In this document: piece after piece, positions 1 to 10,400 of the stretch
How positions within the stretch are numbered: the stretch's first letter is position 1
Layout: each line of letters opens with the position of its first letter
NCBI GenBank assembly: GCA_947184155.2
Contig: CAMXCT020004001.1
Coordinates: 683,063 to 747,062 of the forward strand
Source of the DNA: Cladocopium goreaui
Taxonomy: Eukaryota > Sar > Dinophyceae > Suessiales > Symbiodiniaceae
Direction of reading: 5' to 3'
Length of the DNA stretch: 64,000 nt
Notes under the pieces: model-generated
Seen by the model: only the letters and a program-made list of their open reading frames with translations
The model's database searches: none
What the model was told of the DNA's origin: nothing
Made by a program: the position numbers and the translations under genes

Positions 1-80
1 TCGGAATTTTGAGTCACGCCCAAAATCACCCAAATGCTCTTGGCTTGTCAAGACTTACCTAGACCTTCCAAGTACCCATA

Positions 81-171
81 CCCATAGGATCCATGTATGC
101 TATATATGGTAACATTTACCACCAATATACCCCCAATGTTAGCATATATACCATACATGGATCCTATGGGA
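81..171. mobile_element. Inverted-repeat element, family 6 (CCCATAGGATCCATG termini)
   Basis: A 91-bp palindromic element. CCCATAGGATCCATG at the left end is mirrored by CATGGATCCTATGGG at the right end, and the inner arms (TATATATGGTAACATT and its partner) also pair. Two more copies lie at 26335-26430 and 41045-41139. Both of those end about 20-26 bases before a splice acceptor (26455 and 41160). No transposase ORF is present, so it would be non-autonomous. Confidence 0.75.
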
Positions 172-401
172 TAAAATTTTGTAAAAGTAGATCCAAATGC
201 AACATCCACCATTTGTAGATCATTTTCCAACGAGAACCGTGTACATGTCATTTCGCATTGTTTTCCCAGATCTGTGGTAATTTTCCGGAGGTTAACCATC
301 AAAAATCGGAAAATTTGACTTTCAATTTTCACGCAACCAAGTCGCCAAAAATTGGGCACTTGATCACCAAAGCAGAACCACTCAGCAGTTCTTCCCCACA
401 G

Positions 402-1736
402 GTACAACACCAGCTCCTCTGCCTCCCTGCCCTACTGGATCGTTCGCAACCAATGGTCAACGACCTGGGGCGATCTGCCAGAGATGTGATGAGATCGGGA
501 TGCCCTGAACATGGCGATGTTTTAGGAAGATGATGAGTAAAGCAGTGCATTTAGGGGTACCATGGAACAGCCTCAAGTTCAGATACATCCTGGGGCTGAG
601 AAGGTTTAAGAATTTGGGGGATGTGGAGGATTTATGGGGATTTGATGGGATTTGGGCTTTGAACATTTGGGAATTTGATGGCAAATAAACAACCTGATTT
701 GGCCAGTTCATGATTATTGAGTTGGGTTATGAATTCTTTAGGTCGAGTTAGACCAGTGTCATAGTTTATTGGTGGACTCTTCAAATCAATGGCCATTTCA
801 AGATCATTGGAGGTACCAACCATATATAAGGCCTATGTAAGGGAATATCCCCACTAAATATGGCCTTATATGGTACAGTACCTCCATTTTAGGATCCTGG
901 AATTCCCATTGATCAAAGTACTACTTTGAGTCTTGTTGCAACTTGTTAATTTGTTCCCAGTCACCTTGCCCACAAGCTCCAGTTCTTGTTGAAACAAGTC
1001 GGGCATATCGGTAAGAGTTTTTCAGCTGACATTTGTTCGTGTACGACTGGTACGGTTTCGACCGTTCTCTACAGGTGAGAATGGATACATCTACCTGGAG
1101 TTCTACAAGAACACCTGTGGCATTGAAACTCTGCAAGAAATGTCATTCTGGGGTGGTTTTTAACAAACAACAAGGTGGTATAGAGTTGACAGAGATCTGC
1201 AGTTTCATGATGTTTCATGGTAGATTTAGATATTAGATACATTGAAAATTGGAGAGTCCATATCCAAGCCGTTTTTTTTTGTGATATCCATTTGAACTTG
1301 CCGTAAGCGACTCCGTGTGTTGCCGGATCGCGAAAAAACGCTGTTGGGGTGATACTCAATTTCGTCCATTTATCGCATTTGAAGCAGTTGGTTTTTCAGA
1401 ATCATCAGCACTTTGCCCACTGTTATATCTTTATCAGTTTTCTATGTTATATCAGTTGTCAGTTCTTTAGCCATATATATATATATATATCATATACACA
1501 TATACACACACACATATATATATATATATACATATACACATACATATACAAACCATAGTAGATCTATAATCATCCCCAAGTCAAAATGTTCAAACAGTTC
1601 AAAACCCATTTCAGTGAGGGTGTTTGACATGTCCACATTCTAATTCCCCAAATGTGCCTTTCACTTCTGTCAGATCAAGGCCAATATGGCCACGGTGCCA
1701 CTGATGGCAGGGATGCCACACCCACAGGCGTGCAAG
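402..1736 (+). CDS. Papain-like (C1A) cysteine protease, C-terminal exons, 5' end outside window
   Basis: Three exons give the end of a papain/cathepsin family protease. Exon 402-469 follows CCACAG and encodes a segment containing PYWIVRNQW and TTWG. Exon 1075-1136 encodes GENGYIYLEFYKNTCGIETL. Exon 1680-1736 encodes ANMATVPLMAG and nearby residues. The Asn of the VRN motif corresponds to the third catalytic residue of C1A enzymes, where the family usually reads NSWG; here it is NQWS. The NTCGIE stretch matches the conserved C-terminal CGI. The catalytic Cys and His would lie in exons left of the window. The first join uses a GC donor at 470 and the second a GA donor at 1137; all acceptors are AG|G. 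The last exon may read on to a TAA at 1788-1790 or splice at GTATGG (1737). The family call is secure; the 3' end is not. Confidence 0.75.
785..914. mobile_element. Inverted-repeat element, family 3 (TCAATGG...GGATCC), reverse orientation
   Basis: Ends TCAATGGCC and its inverse, with paired GGAGGTAC and GTACCTCC and the core TATAAGGCC / GGCCTTATAT. Other copies are at about 12236-12381, 15302-15460, 22484-22622, 50860-51066, 54261-54409, 56682-56890 and 60079-60215. Confidence 0.7.
1474..1552. repeat. AT / ACATAT microsatellite
   Basis: Alternating AT and CACA/TATA tracts. The Tyr/Ile/His-rich open frames across this stretch come from the simple repeat and are not genes. Confidence 0.9.
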
Positions 1737-1799
1737 GTATGGTGTTGGTGGTTACTCTTTGGTAACGCAGGTCTAGTGAAATGGAAGTAACAAGGACCA

Positions 1800-3799
1800 G
1801 CTACTGGAATATAACTGGAATAGTGGCATAATAGTCCTTGGAATTAACTATTATTGAAGTGGAATTAGCTATAATGGCATAATAACAGCTAATTCCAAGG
1901 ACTATTCCAGTAATATGAGCTAATTCCAATGACTATTGGGATTATAAGGGCATCATAATGGTCAAGAAGGGTTACCATTTAATGGGCTATTTAATGGGAT
2001 ACCCTTTGGTAATCAAAAGTGCCGATTGAAAAGCAACCAATGTAGTTTGATGAATTTACCACCCATAAACCTCTATTGAGTTTGGGGATGTTCAAATAAT
2101 TCATGTTTGATTACCAGAAGTAGGTATAAAAATCAGAGATTTATGGGATACGAATAGTTATAAAAAATACGCATATATTAGGAGGTTTGACTCACTCATG
2201 TTGATACACTGAGGATTTAACCAAAAAAAATGGTGATATATATATATATATGTGTGTGTGTATATAAATATATATATATATATACTGGTTGGTGGTTTGG
2301 AACCTGAATTTTATTTTTCCATACATTTGGAATAATAATTCCAACTGACGAACTCATATTGTTCAGAGGGGTTGAAACACTGACTTTCATATTTTTTAGA
2401 GGGGTAGGTCAACCACCAATCAGAATTATATATATATAGTGGTGACACTGGTGATGATACAATGGAATATTAGTGGAAAATCTACAGGTTTTGGCCATCA
2501 GGTAATTTAAAACAGTTTGCTATTGGAAAATGGTCCAGTTTATTCCATTAGGTCATTGTCCATCGCTTTGTTCACTTGCCAGATGGTAAATGATGTTTAA
2601 CAATGAAACATGGCAATGAGAACACCTTGAACTAAATGGATGGTTTTAGCTGGGAAAATTCTCTACACATAAACGGGGAGTTGTCGAGCAAAGTATATTT
2701 GATGACCGGAGGGTACCCTCAGAAAAATGGAGAGGTTAACTGGTTAGCCGGTTAGGCCAACAATGGCCATCATGTCATCATGTCATAATGCCATGCTGAG
2801 AACATCTGAGAATTATTGTTGCAAAAGTTATTAACCATAGGATTTTTGGGATGCTGCCCAACTGGCCGGGATGGCTGTTGGGATAGCAGTTGGAAAACCA
2901 GCAGTCAAAACTGGCTTTGACAAATCCTAGTTGGGATGATGGCCGAAATGTCTGGGATATACCCTCTGGTAAACTAACATTTTGCGAACTGGAAAATCAC
3001 CATTTTGATCCATTTTGAATAGGTAAATCAACTATAAATGGTACATGTTCAATAGCTACAATGTGAGGCCCCCCAGTGATGTTTGTTGGTGGACATAAGC
3101 CCCAGTAACTATAGTTATAAGTACCATAAACATCCATAAACCATAGTTATTGGAGTTTTTTGCACCAACTGAACGCTATCGTGGCCGGGGGCCTCACATT
3201 GTAGGTTTGACATAACCAGAGGGTAACCCGCATGATTCTGGCGAGTTCTTCGAGTCGATTCATGCCTGCCATGCAGAAATAGGTGCCTGGTTTCGCAGCG
3301 GCTTTTTTTTGGTGGTTTGCCACAGGATGGGGCCCCCCCGGTGATGTGAATGTTGGTTTATAAACCATGAAATAACACCCATTAACTGGTTTGTTATATC
3401 TACCATAAACCATAGAATTCAGCCACTTATAAACCATTTATAAACCAACTTAGCTATCTTGGGGGCCCCATCCTGCACTGTGTTCCACTTTTGCCCAAGA
3501 AAAGATGACTACACGCACTCTCTTATTTTTAACGGTTTTGTATGGAACATAACCACCATATCACCACATTTAGTAGATACATCCTCTTTATTTATGGCTC
3601 TGGGTCAAAACCCTGGCACCATTTGGCACATCCCACCACCAAAATTGCTGGGATTTATGGATGATCATCCCATTAAAATTGATAATAATAGGTTTTGATG
3701 GGATGAACATCCATAAATCCCAGCTATTTTTTTTGGGGATGAACATCCAACATGTTGACCCACAAAAAATAGGTTTTTACCCATCCCCCAATGGGCCAG
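1800..3799. other. Gene-free stretch with foldback and inverted-repeat elements
   Basis: No convincing exon is seen. 1795-1940 holds an interrupted foldback built from AATTCCAAGGACTATTCCAG and its inverse. 2236-2286 is an AT/GT microsatellite. 2284-2423 is a family 2 element. 2955-3050 is a degraded family 1 element. 3058-3204 and about 3330-3475 are family 4 elements with GAGGCCCCC / GGGGGCCTC termini. Confidence 0.6.
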
Positions 3800-3872
3800 G
3801 ACATTGAAGAAGTTGTGATGCTGGACAGGGGTCCATCGCGGGACAGCCCCTTCGCACGCTGCTCGGTGTCAG
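3800..3872 (+). CDS. Candidate exon of an unidentified gene
   Basis: After GGCCAG the frame reads DIEEVVMLDRGPSRDSPFAR and a few more residues, then reaches a possible GC donor at 3873. The third codon positions are richer in G/C than the surroundings, and the acceptor is of the AG|G type seen in the well-supported genes here. I do not recognise the protein. It could belong to the end of the upstream protease or to a separate gene. Confidence 0.3.
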
Positions 3873-4291
3873 GCTATATCCATGGCTATCCTCAGCAAAA
3901 CTTAGGATTTAGCCAACCTGGTTATGACTAACATAGCCATGGTATAGATGGCCCATTTATAGATGATTTATCATGATTTACCTATTAATAGCATGGTGAT
4001 TTTCCATGGCAAACTGTTAAATAACCAGATGGTAGCCACTAAAGAAGGGTGGATATAGAGGGGATCTAAACTGATCGCAAAACAAAACACAGCGGAAATT
4101 TCAGTTCAAAGCTCATATCCAGTGGTAATCTTCTCTCGGGCTTCATGGTTCTGGTTCTTGAATTTAGCAGGTACACTTCCACAAAGACCATTGTTCAATG
4201 GTGATATGCCTTGGGTTGGTATCCATCCAAAGATGCCCGTGGATCCTGACGGTCCTGACATTTCATTTGGCCAGTAACTATGAATATCTAT

Positions 4292-4412
4292 CTGGTTGGT
4301 GGTTTGGAACCATGAAATTTTATGACTTTCCATAATTATATTGGGAAATTCATCATCCCAACTGACTTTCACTCATATTTTGCAGAGGCGTAGTACGTCA
4401 ACCACCAACCAG
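4292..4412. mobile_element. Inverted-repeat element, family 2 (CTGGTTGGTGGTTTGG termini)
   Basis: Terminal repeats CTGGTTGGTGGTTTGGAAC and CAACCACCAACCAG enclose a core containing ACTTTCCATA, CATCATCCCAACTGAC and a TTTTGCAGAGG-like string. Further copies start near 2284, 13206, 15552, 22781, 26611, 27979, 30611, 33252, 34530, 40010, 42182, 45767, 48000, 51283, 52979, 54513, 55177, 57066, 57695 and 63362. About 100-130 bp each. Confidence 0.85.
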
Positions 4413-4904
4413 CTATGAATGCTATGATCTGCTAAAGTCAGTATACCTCCCAGCCAGGATCATGGCAAACTGACGGAGTTGATTGGGATATTGGGGCTGC
4501 TACCGGGTAGGGCTCCCCGAAAAGGATTTTATTTTTGACCATCCCGATCTGTAGATCTACCCTGTTTAGAGGATGCTAAAGCTGACGGATGATATACACT
4601 AAACATGTGTCCACTAGATGGTGGCCATCGGAAGTGGCCATTCGGCAAGGTTTCAGAGCTAAGACTGTCAACAAGAGATGGCTCCGGAAGCCTCCCTGGA
4701 CAGTAAAGCAGCCACAAACTCACAAAACAGGAACATTTGCTGAACAAAATCATATCTGAGTCATATCCTGACATAACCTAGCCTCAAAACATGCAACTTC
4801 ACAGAGAGAGAGAGAGATCTGTTGAGATCTTTGTTATTTGGTGGTTAGCTCCATCAAACTGTATCAGTTTGGGTCAGTTATGGTCAGTTGTCACGGATGG
4901 CCGT

Positions 4905-5920
4905 ATGGCCGAAGTCGAGGATTTTATCAGCAAGCTCTGGGATGACGAAGCTGGGCAACACATAAAGCTGGTGAGTCGCTTGAATTCCCCAAAAAAATCC
5001 ACCAGATTTTTTGGGGAGCCTTTTTGGGGCCTGATAGGATCTTATAGGGGGTGTGGGGGTTGAATTTTTGGGGAATTGGTTGGTGAATCCACAGAAATGA
5101 GTTCAACGGAGAACTTCTTGTGCTTCAACAAGATTGTTGTTGCTGGTGTGTAGCCACTTGAGTCACTTTACAAGTCATGAAGTTATATCAAAGTCATCCC
5201 AGCTTTCTCGCCACAATGCTTGAGTCATGCCAACAGTTGGATTTGGTTCCCAAGGCCTGAAGAAAACACAAAAAAACACCAGCCAAATGTGGGTGAATAT
5301 CCCAGCACCATGGAGCATATGGGATAGATCGGATAGATCGGAGCGTTCGGAACGTGGCTTTCCCTTACCAGTTTTTTCCATTGATGATGTCACTTGTCAT
5401 CTTTAGGGCTTCCCACATGGTGGAACTTTGCAATCCCTTGGGTAATAACCACGGGTGCTGCCTCCTTGCCTCAATTGAGGCCCCGTTAGTTCCACTGTAA
5501 CCTGAGGACCTATAGGACCTATAGGACCCATCAAGGTGTGTTAGGAGACGCCGGCCGTTGGTAAAAAATGGAAAAAATGGAAATGGAGCTTTGTCAACCA
5601 TGGACGCGGCACTCCTGGACCTATCATGGCCATGATCGTTTCTGGTTGGTTTCAGACATGCTGTCCATTCAGGAACCAGCTGTTGGATCCCGATCACCCG
5701 ATCCAAAAGGATGGTTTGGAGATGGATTGGAACCACCAAAGTTGTTGTTTTTCCTCTTTTTGAGCTGAAAGATTGGAAACATCACCTCAAAGACTCAACT
5801 TTCTAGCAGGATAGTGGCTTTTGTCAGGATTCAGATGGCTTTCGGTCAAGCCCAAACAATGGGTCCCATTACATCATCACAGGTCGGATTTTCCAAGATG
5901 AAAAGATGCTTTGTGGCACA
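4905..5920 (+). CDS. Candidate gene start: MAEVEDF exon plus a possible second exon
   Basis: ATG at 4905 sits in CGTATGGCC and opens MAEVEDFISKLWDDEAGQHI plus KL, ending at a strong donor GTGAGT (4971). A candidate next exon at 5883-5920 follows CACAG and continues in frame as VGFSKMKRCFVAQ up to a possible GT donor at 5921. The helical, charged start looks like a real N-terminus but matches no family I know. The rest of the protein was not found, so this may be an incomplete or decayed gene. On the opposite strand 5985-5890 encodes a lysine-rich stretch (see findings), so the strand of the second exon is uncertain. Confidence 0.35.
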
Positions 5921-6594
5921 GTGCCATTGATCCAACTTGGACTTCTTGCGCTTCTTTTTTGGCGCAGTGGCCATGGTGGCCATGTCTTTTGAAACAGGCC
6001 TGCAGCTACCTGGCAGCTGCAAGAATCCCAGTTCGAACTGGATCCATTCCATTGGGGTTTCCCGGAAACACCCATCAAAGTCGATAGTTCAGACATGTTC
6101 AGACCTAAAAAATGACCCTTGCTTTTTCTGGTAGCTTACGCGATTCATGATAGTCAGTTCTTTTTCACAGCAAAGAGTAAAACATAACTTCTCAGGCGTA
6201 CCTTGCCAAAGACCAACAGGCTTTCTGTTTCTTTTGTGCGTTTTTTTTTTAAGCTGGAAGAAAACTGAATCGGAACTATGGACCAGCCAAGGCTAAACAG
6301 TTTCAGCTATCAAAGTTTGGAAGAATTAACCCTACCTGTAGATAGTGCCACTTTATTTTGGAAGAATTGCGCAGCCCACGCATTCGTATAGCAAAAAAAG
6401 GGGTTCTGGGCCGCCAAGCATAAGCCTACCATGTGTTGAAAAGCGCTACCCACTAGTGGATTCAGGAATGTTTGTAGATGCCTCCAAGTCAGATGGCGAC
6501 CCAGCACACTGGGAGGGATTTCAGCGCCAAGAACAAGAAAGACGGACGCGCACTCTTACACTTACACGAATCCGAGTTGTAGCACTTGCAAGCT

Positions 6595-7125
6595 ATGGCT
6601 GCCGTTTCTCTTCGAAGGACATTGAAGGCTGATGACAAGAGCCTAACAATTGCCAAGAGGGTCACCTGCAAACTTCGGCCAGTTTCGCGCTTCGCTTGCC
6701 CCATCTTTCCGAGCTGTGAACTTGGGATCCAGCAACAAAATGCCTCGCTCTGCCAAGGATTGGAGGACCTGCGTTTCACTATCAGGGCTGCATGGCGCCC
6801 CACTGCTGATCTCACTTTGCCGGTGCTTTCTGGCTGGCTTGGAAAACACATTAGGTCTTGTGGGTTGGTTTGGGTGTTCGGACTACCCTTTATGTCATCT
6901 TTCCAGGGACGTGCCTTGCACGATGCGCGAAATCATTGCCGTGGAGCGTCGCAGAATCACATGCCAGTGCTGCCGGTAGAAAAATTGAGTGGGGTCAGCA
7001 GCAAAACCACGTTTAAAACGATGATGATTTCAAATGATTTTGCCAGTTTTGGGAGCAATGTTTTTTGTGTGCATTCTTTTTTTTTGAAGGCATCGGTTTC
7101 AGCAGAAGCAATAACCATGACGTAG
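6595..7125 (+). CDS. Hypothetical ORF, 176 residues, unspliced reading
   Basis: An uninterrupted frame from ATG 6595, starting MAAVSLRRTLKADDKSLT. It is the longest non-repetitive ORF on this strand in the first 10 kb. The first 250 bases have G/C-rich third positions like the known exons. The second half (after about 6850) looks less coding-like, and another + frame and two - frames are open over part of it. The true exon may therefore be only about 6595-6850. No motif, signal peptide or family is recognised. Confidence 0.3.
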   Translation: MAAVSLRRTLKADDKSLTIAKRVTCKLRPVSRFACPIFPSCELGIQQQNASLCQGLEDLRFTIRAAWRPTADLTLPVLSGWLGKHIRSCGLVWVFGLPFMSSFQGRALHDARNHCRGASQNHMPVLPVEKLSGVSSKTTFKTMMISNDFASFGSNVFCVHSFFLKASVSAEAITMT

Positions 7126-7171
7126 GGCTCGGACTTTGCAAATTGTGATTGCCAAAAAGTTGTTGCCTACC

Positions 7172-7222
7172 ATGGGTTGTTTGCCGCATCCTCCTCTCTA
7201 TCGTGCAGGAGCCCTTGGGCAG
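7172..7222 (+). CDS. Candidate start exon MGCLPHPPLYRAGALGQ with GTAAGT donor
   Basis: ATG in CACCATGGG-like context (CTACCATGGG) opens 17 codons that end exactly at CAG|GTAAGT. It could be a 5' exon of the amylase: splicing to the AG at 7350-7351 (CGCAG|CCG) would keep the frame through to the amylase Met at 7403 and extend its N-terminus. That acceptor lacks the usual following G, so an independent exon is equally possible. The MGC start would suit N-myristoylation and palmitoylation if it is the mature N-terminus. Confidence 0.3.
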
Positions 7223-7402
7223 GTAAGTGTTTCCAAAACTGAACTTACCAAATTTTTACATCTGTTTCTTGGTACCCGCGCCCCATTTTTACAAGTTCAT
7301 TCCCACCAATAATCTCCTACCATCATCAGCCAACCAGGGGTGTCTTCGCAGCCGCGTCTTCGCAGCGTTGGGCACAGATTGACCGCGGTGCGGCCGGACG
7401 TC

Positions 7403-10400
7403 ATGCCGTGGGAGCGGTGCCGATGGCTGGCCCTGGCCACGGTTCTCACAGTGGGCTCGGTTTCCGGCGCCGCGCAGCGACTGAAGAAACCGAGCGTTGG
7501 AGGTTTGAGTGGTGGGCCATGAAAGGTTTGGGGCTGGTGGAGATGCCAGGAAAACCCAAGCGGAATCCCAAGAAACAATATTGAAAAATCAGCACCAAAT
7601 CTAACCACCAAATGATCATGGGTTGGATCATTGGATGGGTCACTGTTTGGCGGTCAAATTGTGCTAATATGGGCCACTATGTGTTTGATGAATTTTGATG
7701 TTTGTGATTATGTGATTTATGTTGAATATTCCTGGGTGGTCTTTGCACGTACTAATTTATAATCCCATCCCCCTAATATCGACTGCATCCATTTGGGTCC
7801 ATGGTTGTTTCTTGGGGATTCCACAGGTCCACCATGGAGGGATGGTTATGTCATACTACCTGGAAGGAATTCCTCAATATTTGACGCAGGCAAGAGCGTT
7901 TATTTCCTGGTGACGGACCGCTTTGCCAGAAGTGGAGAGAACAAGGACCAGATCGATGTTTTTGGGCCATTTCTGTCAGGGGGACGGAGCAAAAAAGGAA
8001 TATGTTCATTGCAACCAAGAGACGAAACGCAAGGCAATTTCAAAAAACATACAACCGCATAATTAACTAGTACTGAAACATGCCCATGTAGCTGTTGTTT
8101 TGGTTTCTGATGGTGTTCTTGCCCAAAGAGTGTCATCGTCCCCGGACCGACACCAAAACGTTTCATGGTTTTCAGTAGCTCAACCACCATGATTTGATAG
8201 GAAACACACCTTGGGAAATCCTCCAAATTTACCCTTTGGTTATTTAACAGTTTGCCATGGGAAATCACCATTTTCATAGGTACATCATCTATAAATGGGT
8301 CATTTTATGTCATTTTTTCCAGTTCGCTATGTTAGTCATGGGGTATTTTCAAAATCCAAATGGTTTCCAAGTTTCTGTGAAGGACGACTACGAGTTTTGC
8401 GATTTGGCCACTAAAGCAAATCCCTTGGAGGGAAATGGCGGCGCTTGGTGTAACGGCACGCTGCAAGGTGCCTGTGCCCAAATGTGCCGAGGGCTGGTAA
8501 TCAAAAACGTTTAATATAGTGGTTAGTGATGGTTGGTAATGGTTTCTACTGGTAACTACTGTTTGGATATGTTTGGGGTATCCAATTTTCAGATTGTTCA
8601 GACCATATTAGGTGTTTCTTAAATTGGTGGATCCCCGCGTCACCATGGGTTTCAGTATGCTTCAATATTAAGTCATGGTATGTCATGGCCTAATTCAGTA
8701 CTAAGTCATGGTCTACTTATGCCTAATCAATTTGGATGATGACGGGGGGACCCCCATGACTTAGGAAACCTCCGTATGTGTTCAATTTTTCGCCGTAAAT
8801 TTCCGATACAGTTGGAGTCACAACTGCTCCAACTGCGGTGGGTGGCATGGGTTGACTATGACTAGGGTGTTACCCAGTTATGAGGGGGGCCGTTTTTGCA
8901 AGAGGTTCATGACTGTTTGGTGGTCGAAAGTTTCATGAATATCCAACTATTTAAGCCTGCACAATATCGGTTGGATTTGTTGAAATCATTCACCAGCTTG
9001 GTGAACCGTGAGACCTTGCACAATGGGAAAGAAGACATCAGGTTAGGATGCTGCATGTAGCTGCATCACCCATGAAAATCTAATAAATCCTACACTTAGA
9101 TGACTCCACTCATCTTTGATCATCAATTGATGAGTCGAAAAAATCGTGACCATAGATTCCATAGATCCCACCTTCACATCTGAGCCAGGTAGACCCCCAA
9201 GTGATTGACATCCCAAAAGTCTTCCGTGAATCGCGTGAAACTTCTCATTTCGGTTTCACCCAACCCTTGTTCTTCCAAGATATCAACTTTTAAGGGGGAT
9301 CATCCCATTTGTTTCCATTTGTTGTGTTCATGAAACGTACCCGTTCCGGTTGAAACGAATTGCAATGACAACGCTTTGCAGGTACTCGATCTTCAGTATT
9401 GTGCATCAACTCCCCATTTCGTTGACTATGGTGCCCATTCAAATCGTGCTGTAAGCCAACAAAACAGACGTCTGAGCAGTATTCCAAACCCCTGTTGATT
9501 GATGATTATATTGGATTATACTATCCAATATATTGGGGATGCTCAGAGTCCACTTTCCTAAATTCTTTTAAGATATGTTAACATGTACATGACATGTACC
9601 CTCTGGTAAACTAACATAGCTATGGAAAATCACAAATTGTAATGGGTAAATCAACTATAAATAGCCATTTTCAACAGCTATGTTAGTTTACCAGAGGTTT
9701 TTATCCAGTATAGACTGGCGACACGGGGGGGGTTGAATGGCCCTGCTCATTTTTGGCCTGAAAGAACATGGAGAACATGCTTTAACGATTTGGACTGCAT
9801 GTTTCAACCCGATGAAACCATCTTGCAACGCCATGCCCCGTTCATATTAAGATGTTTGTTACCCCTTGGTAATTTAGCATAGCCATAGAAAATGAAGAAA
9901 CATGGTGAGTTTAGTAGGTAAACCATCTAAAAATTGCAATTTTCCATAAGCAAACTGTTAATTTATTGGCGGGTAGGTAGAAGATATGACGGAATCAAAA
10001 AGCGACTTCAACGATTTGTTTTTCCCTAAAACGAAGGATCCCCAAGTCATCATGGGTTTCAATACTTAGTTACTAAGTCATGGTCTAAAATGAATTTGGA
10101 TGATGACTGGGGGACCTCCAACTTTTTAAAAATGTTCGGAAAGCTCCTTAAATCTTCCAATATTCCAATCTTTCTATCCAGTGGTTAGGAGGGAGCTAAG
10201 GAGCTAGGGGTATTCATATTCCCTATATATTCCCTATTCAATGGGGAGCCAAGGAGCTACTTAGAGTTTCCGAACCATCAAATAGTCTTCCTCAGGTGTT
10301 GATGATTTTGACTGGGGGGACCTTCATTTTTTTAAAAAATAGGCAAGCTTCTTAAATCTTCCGGTCACTTCAGCTTACTTGTGCCAAAAACGTAGGGAAT

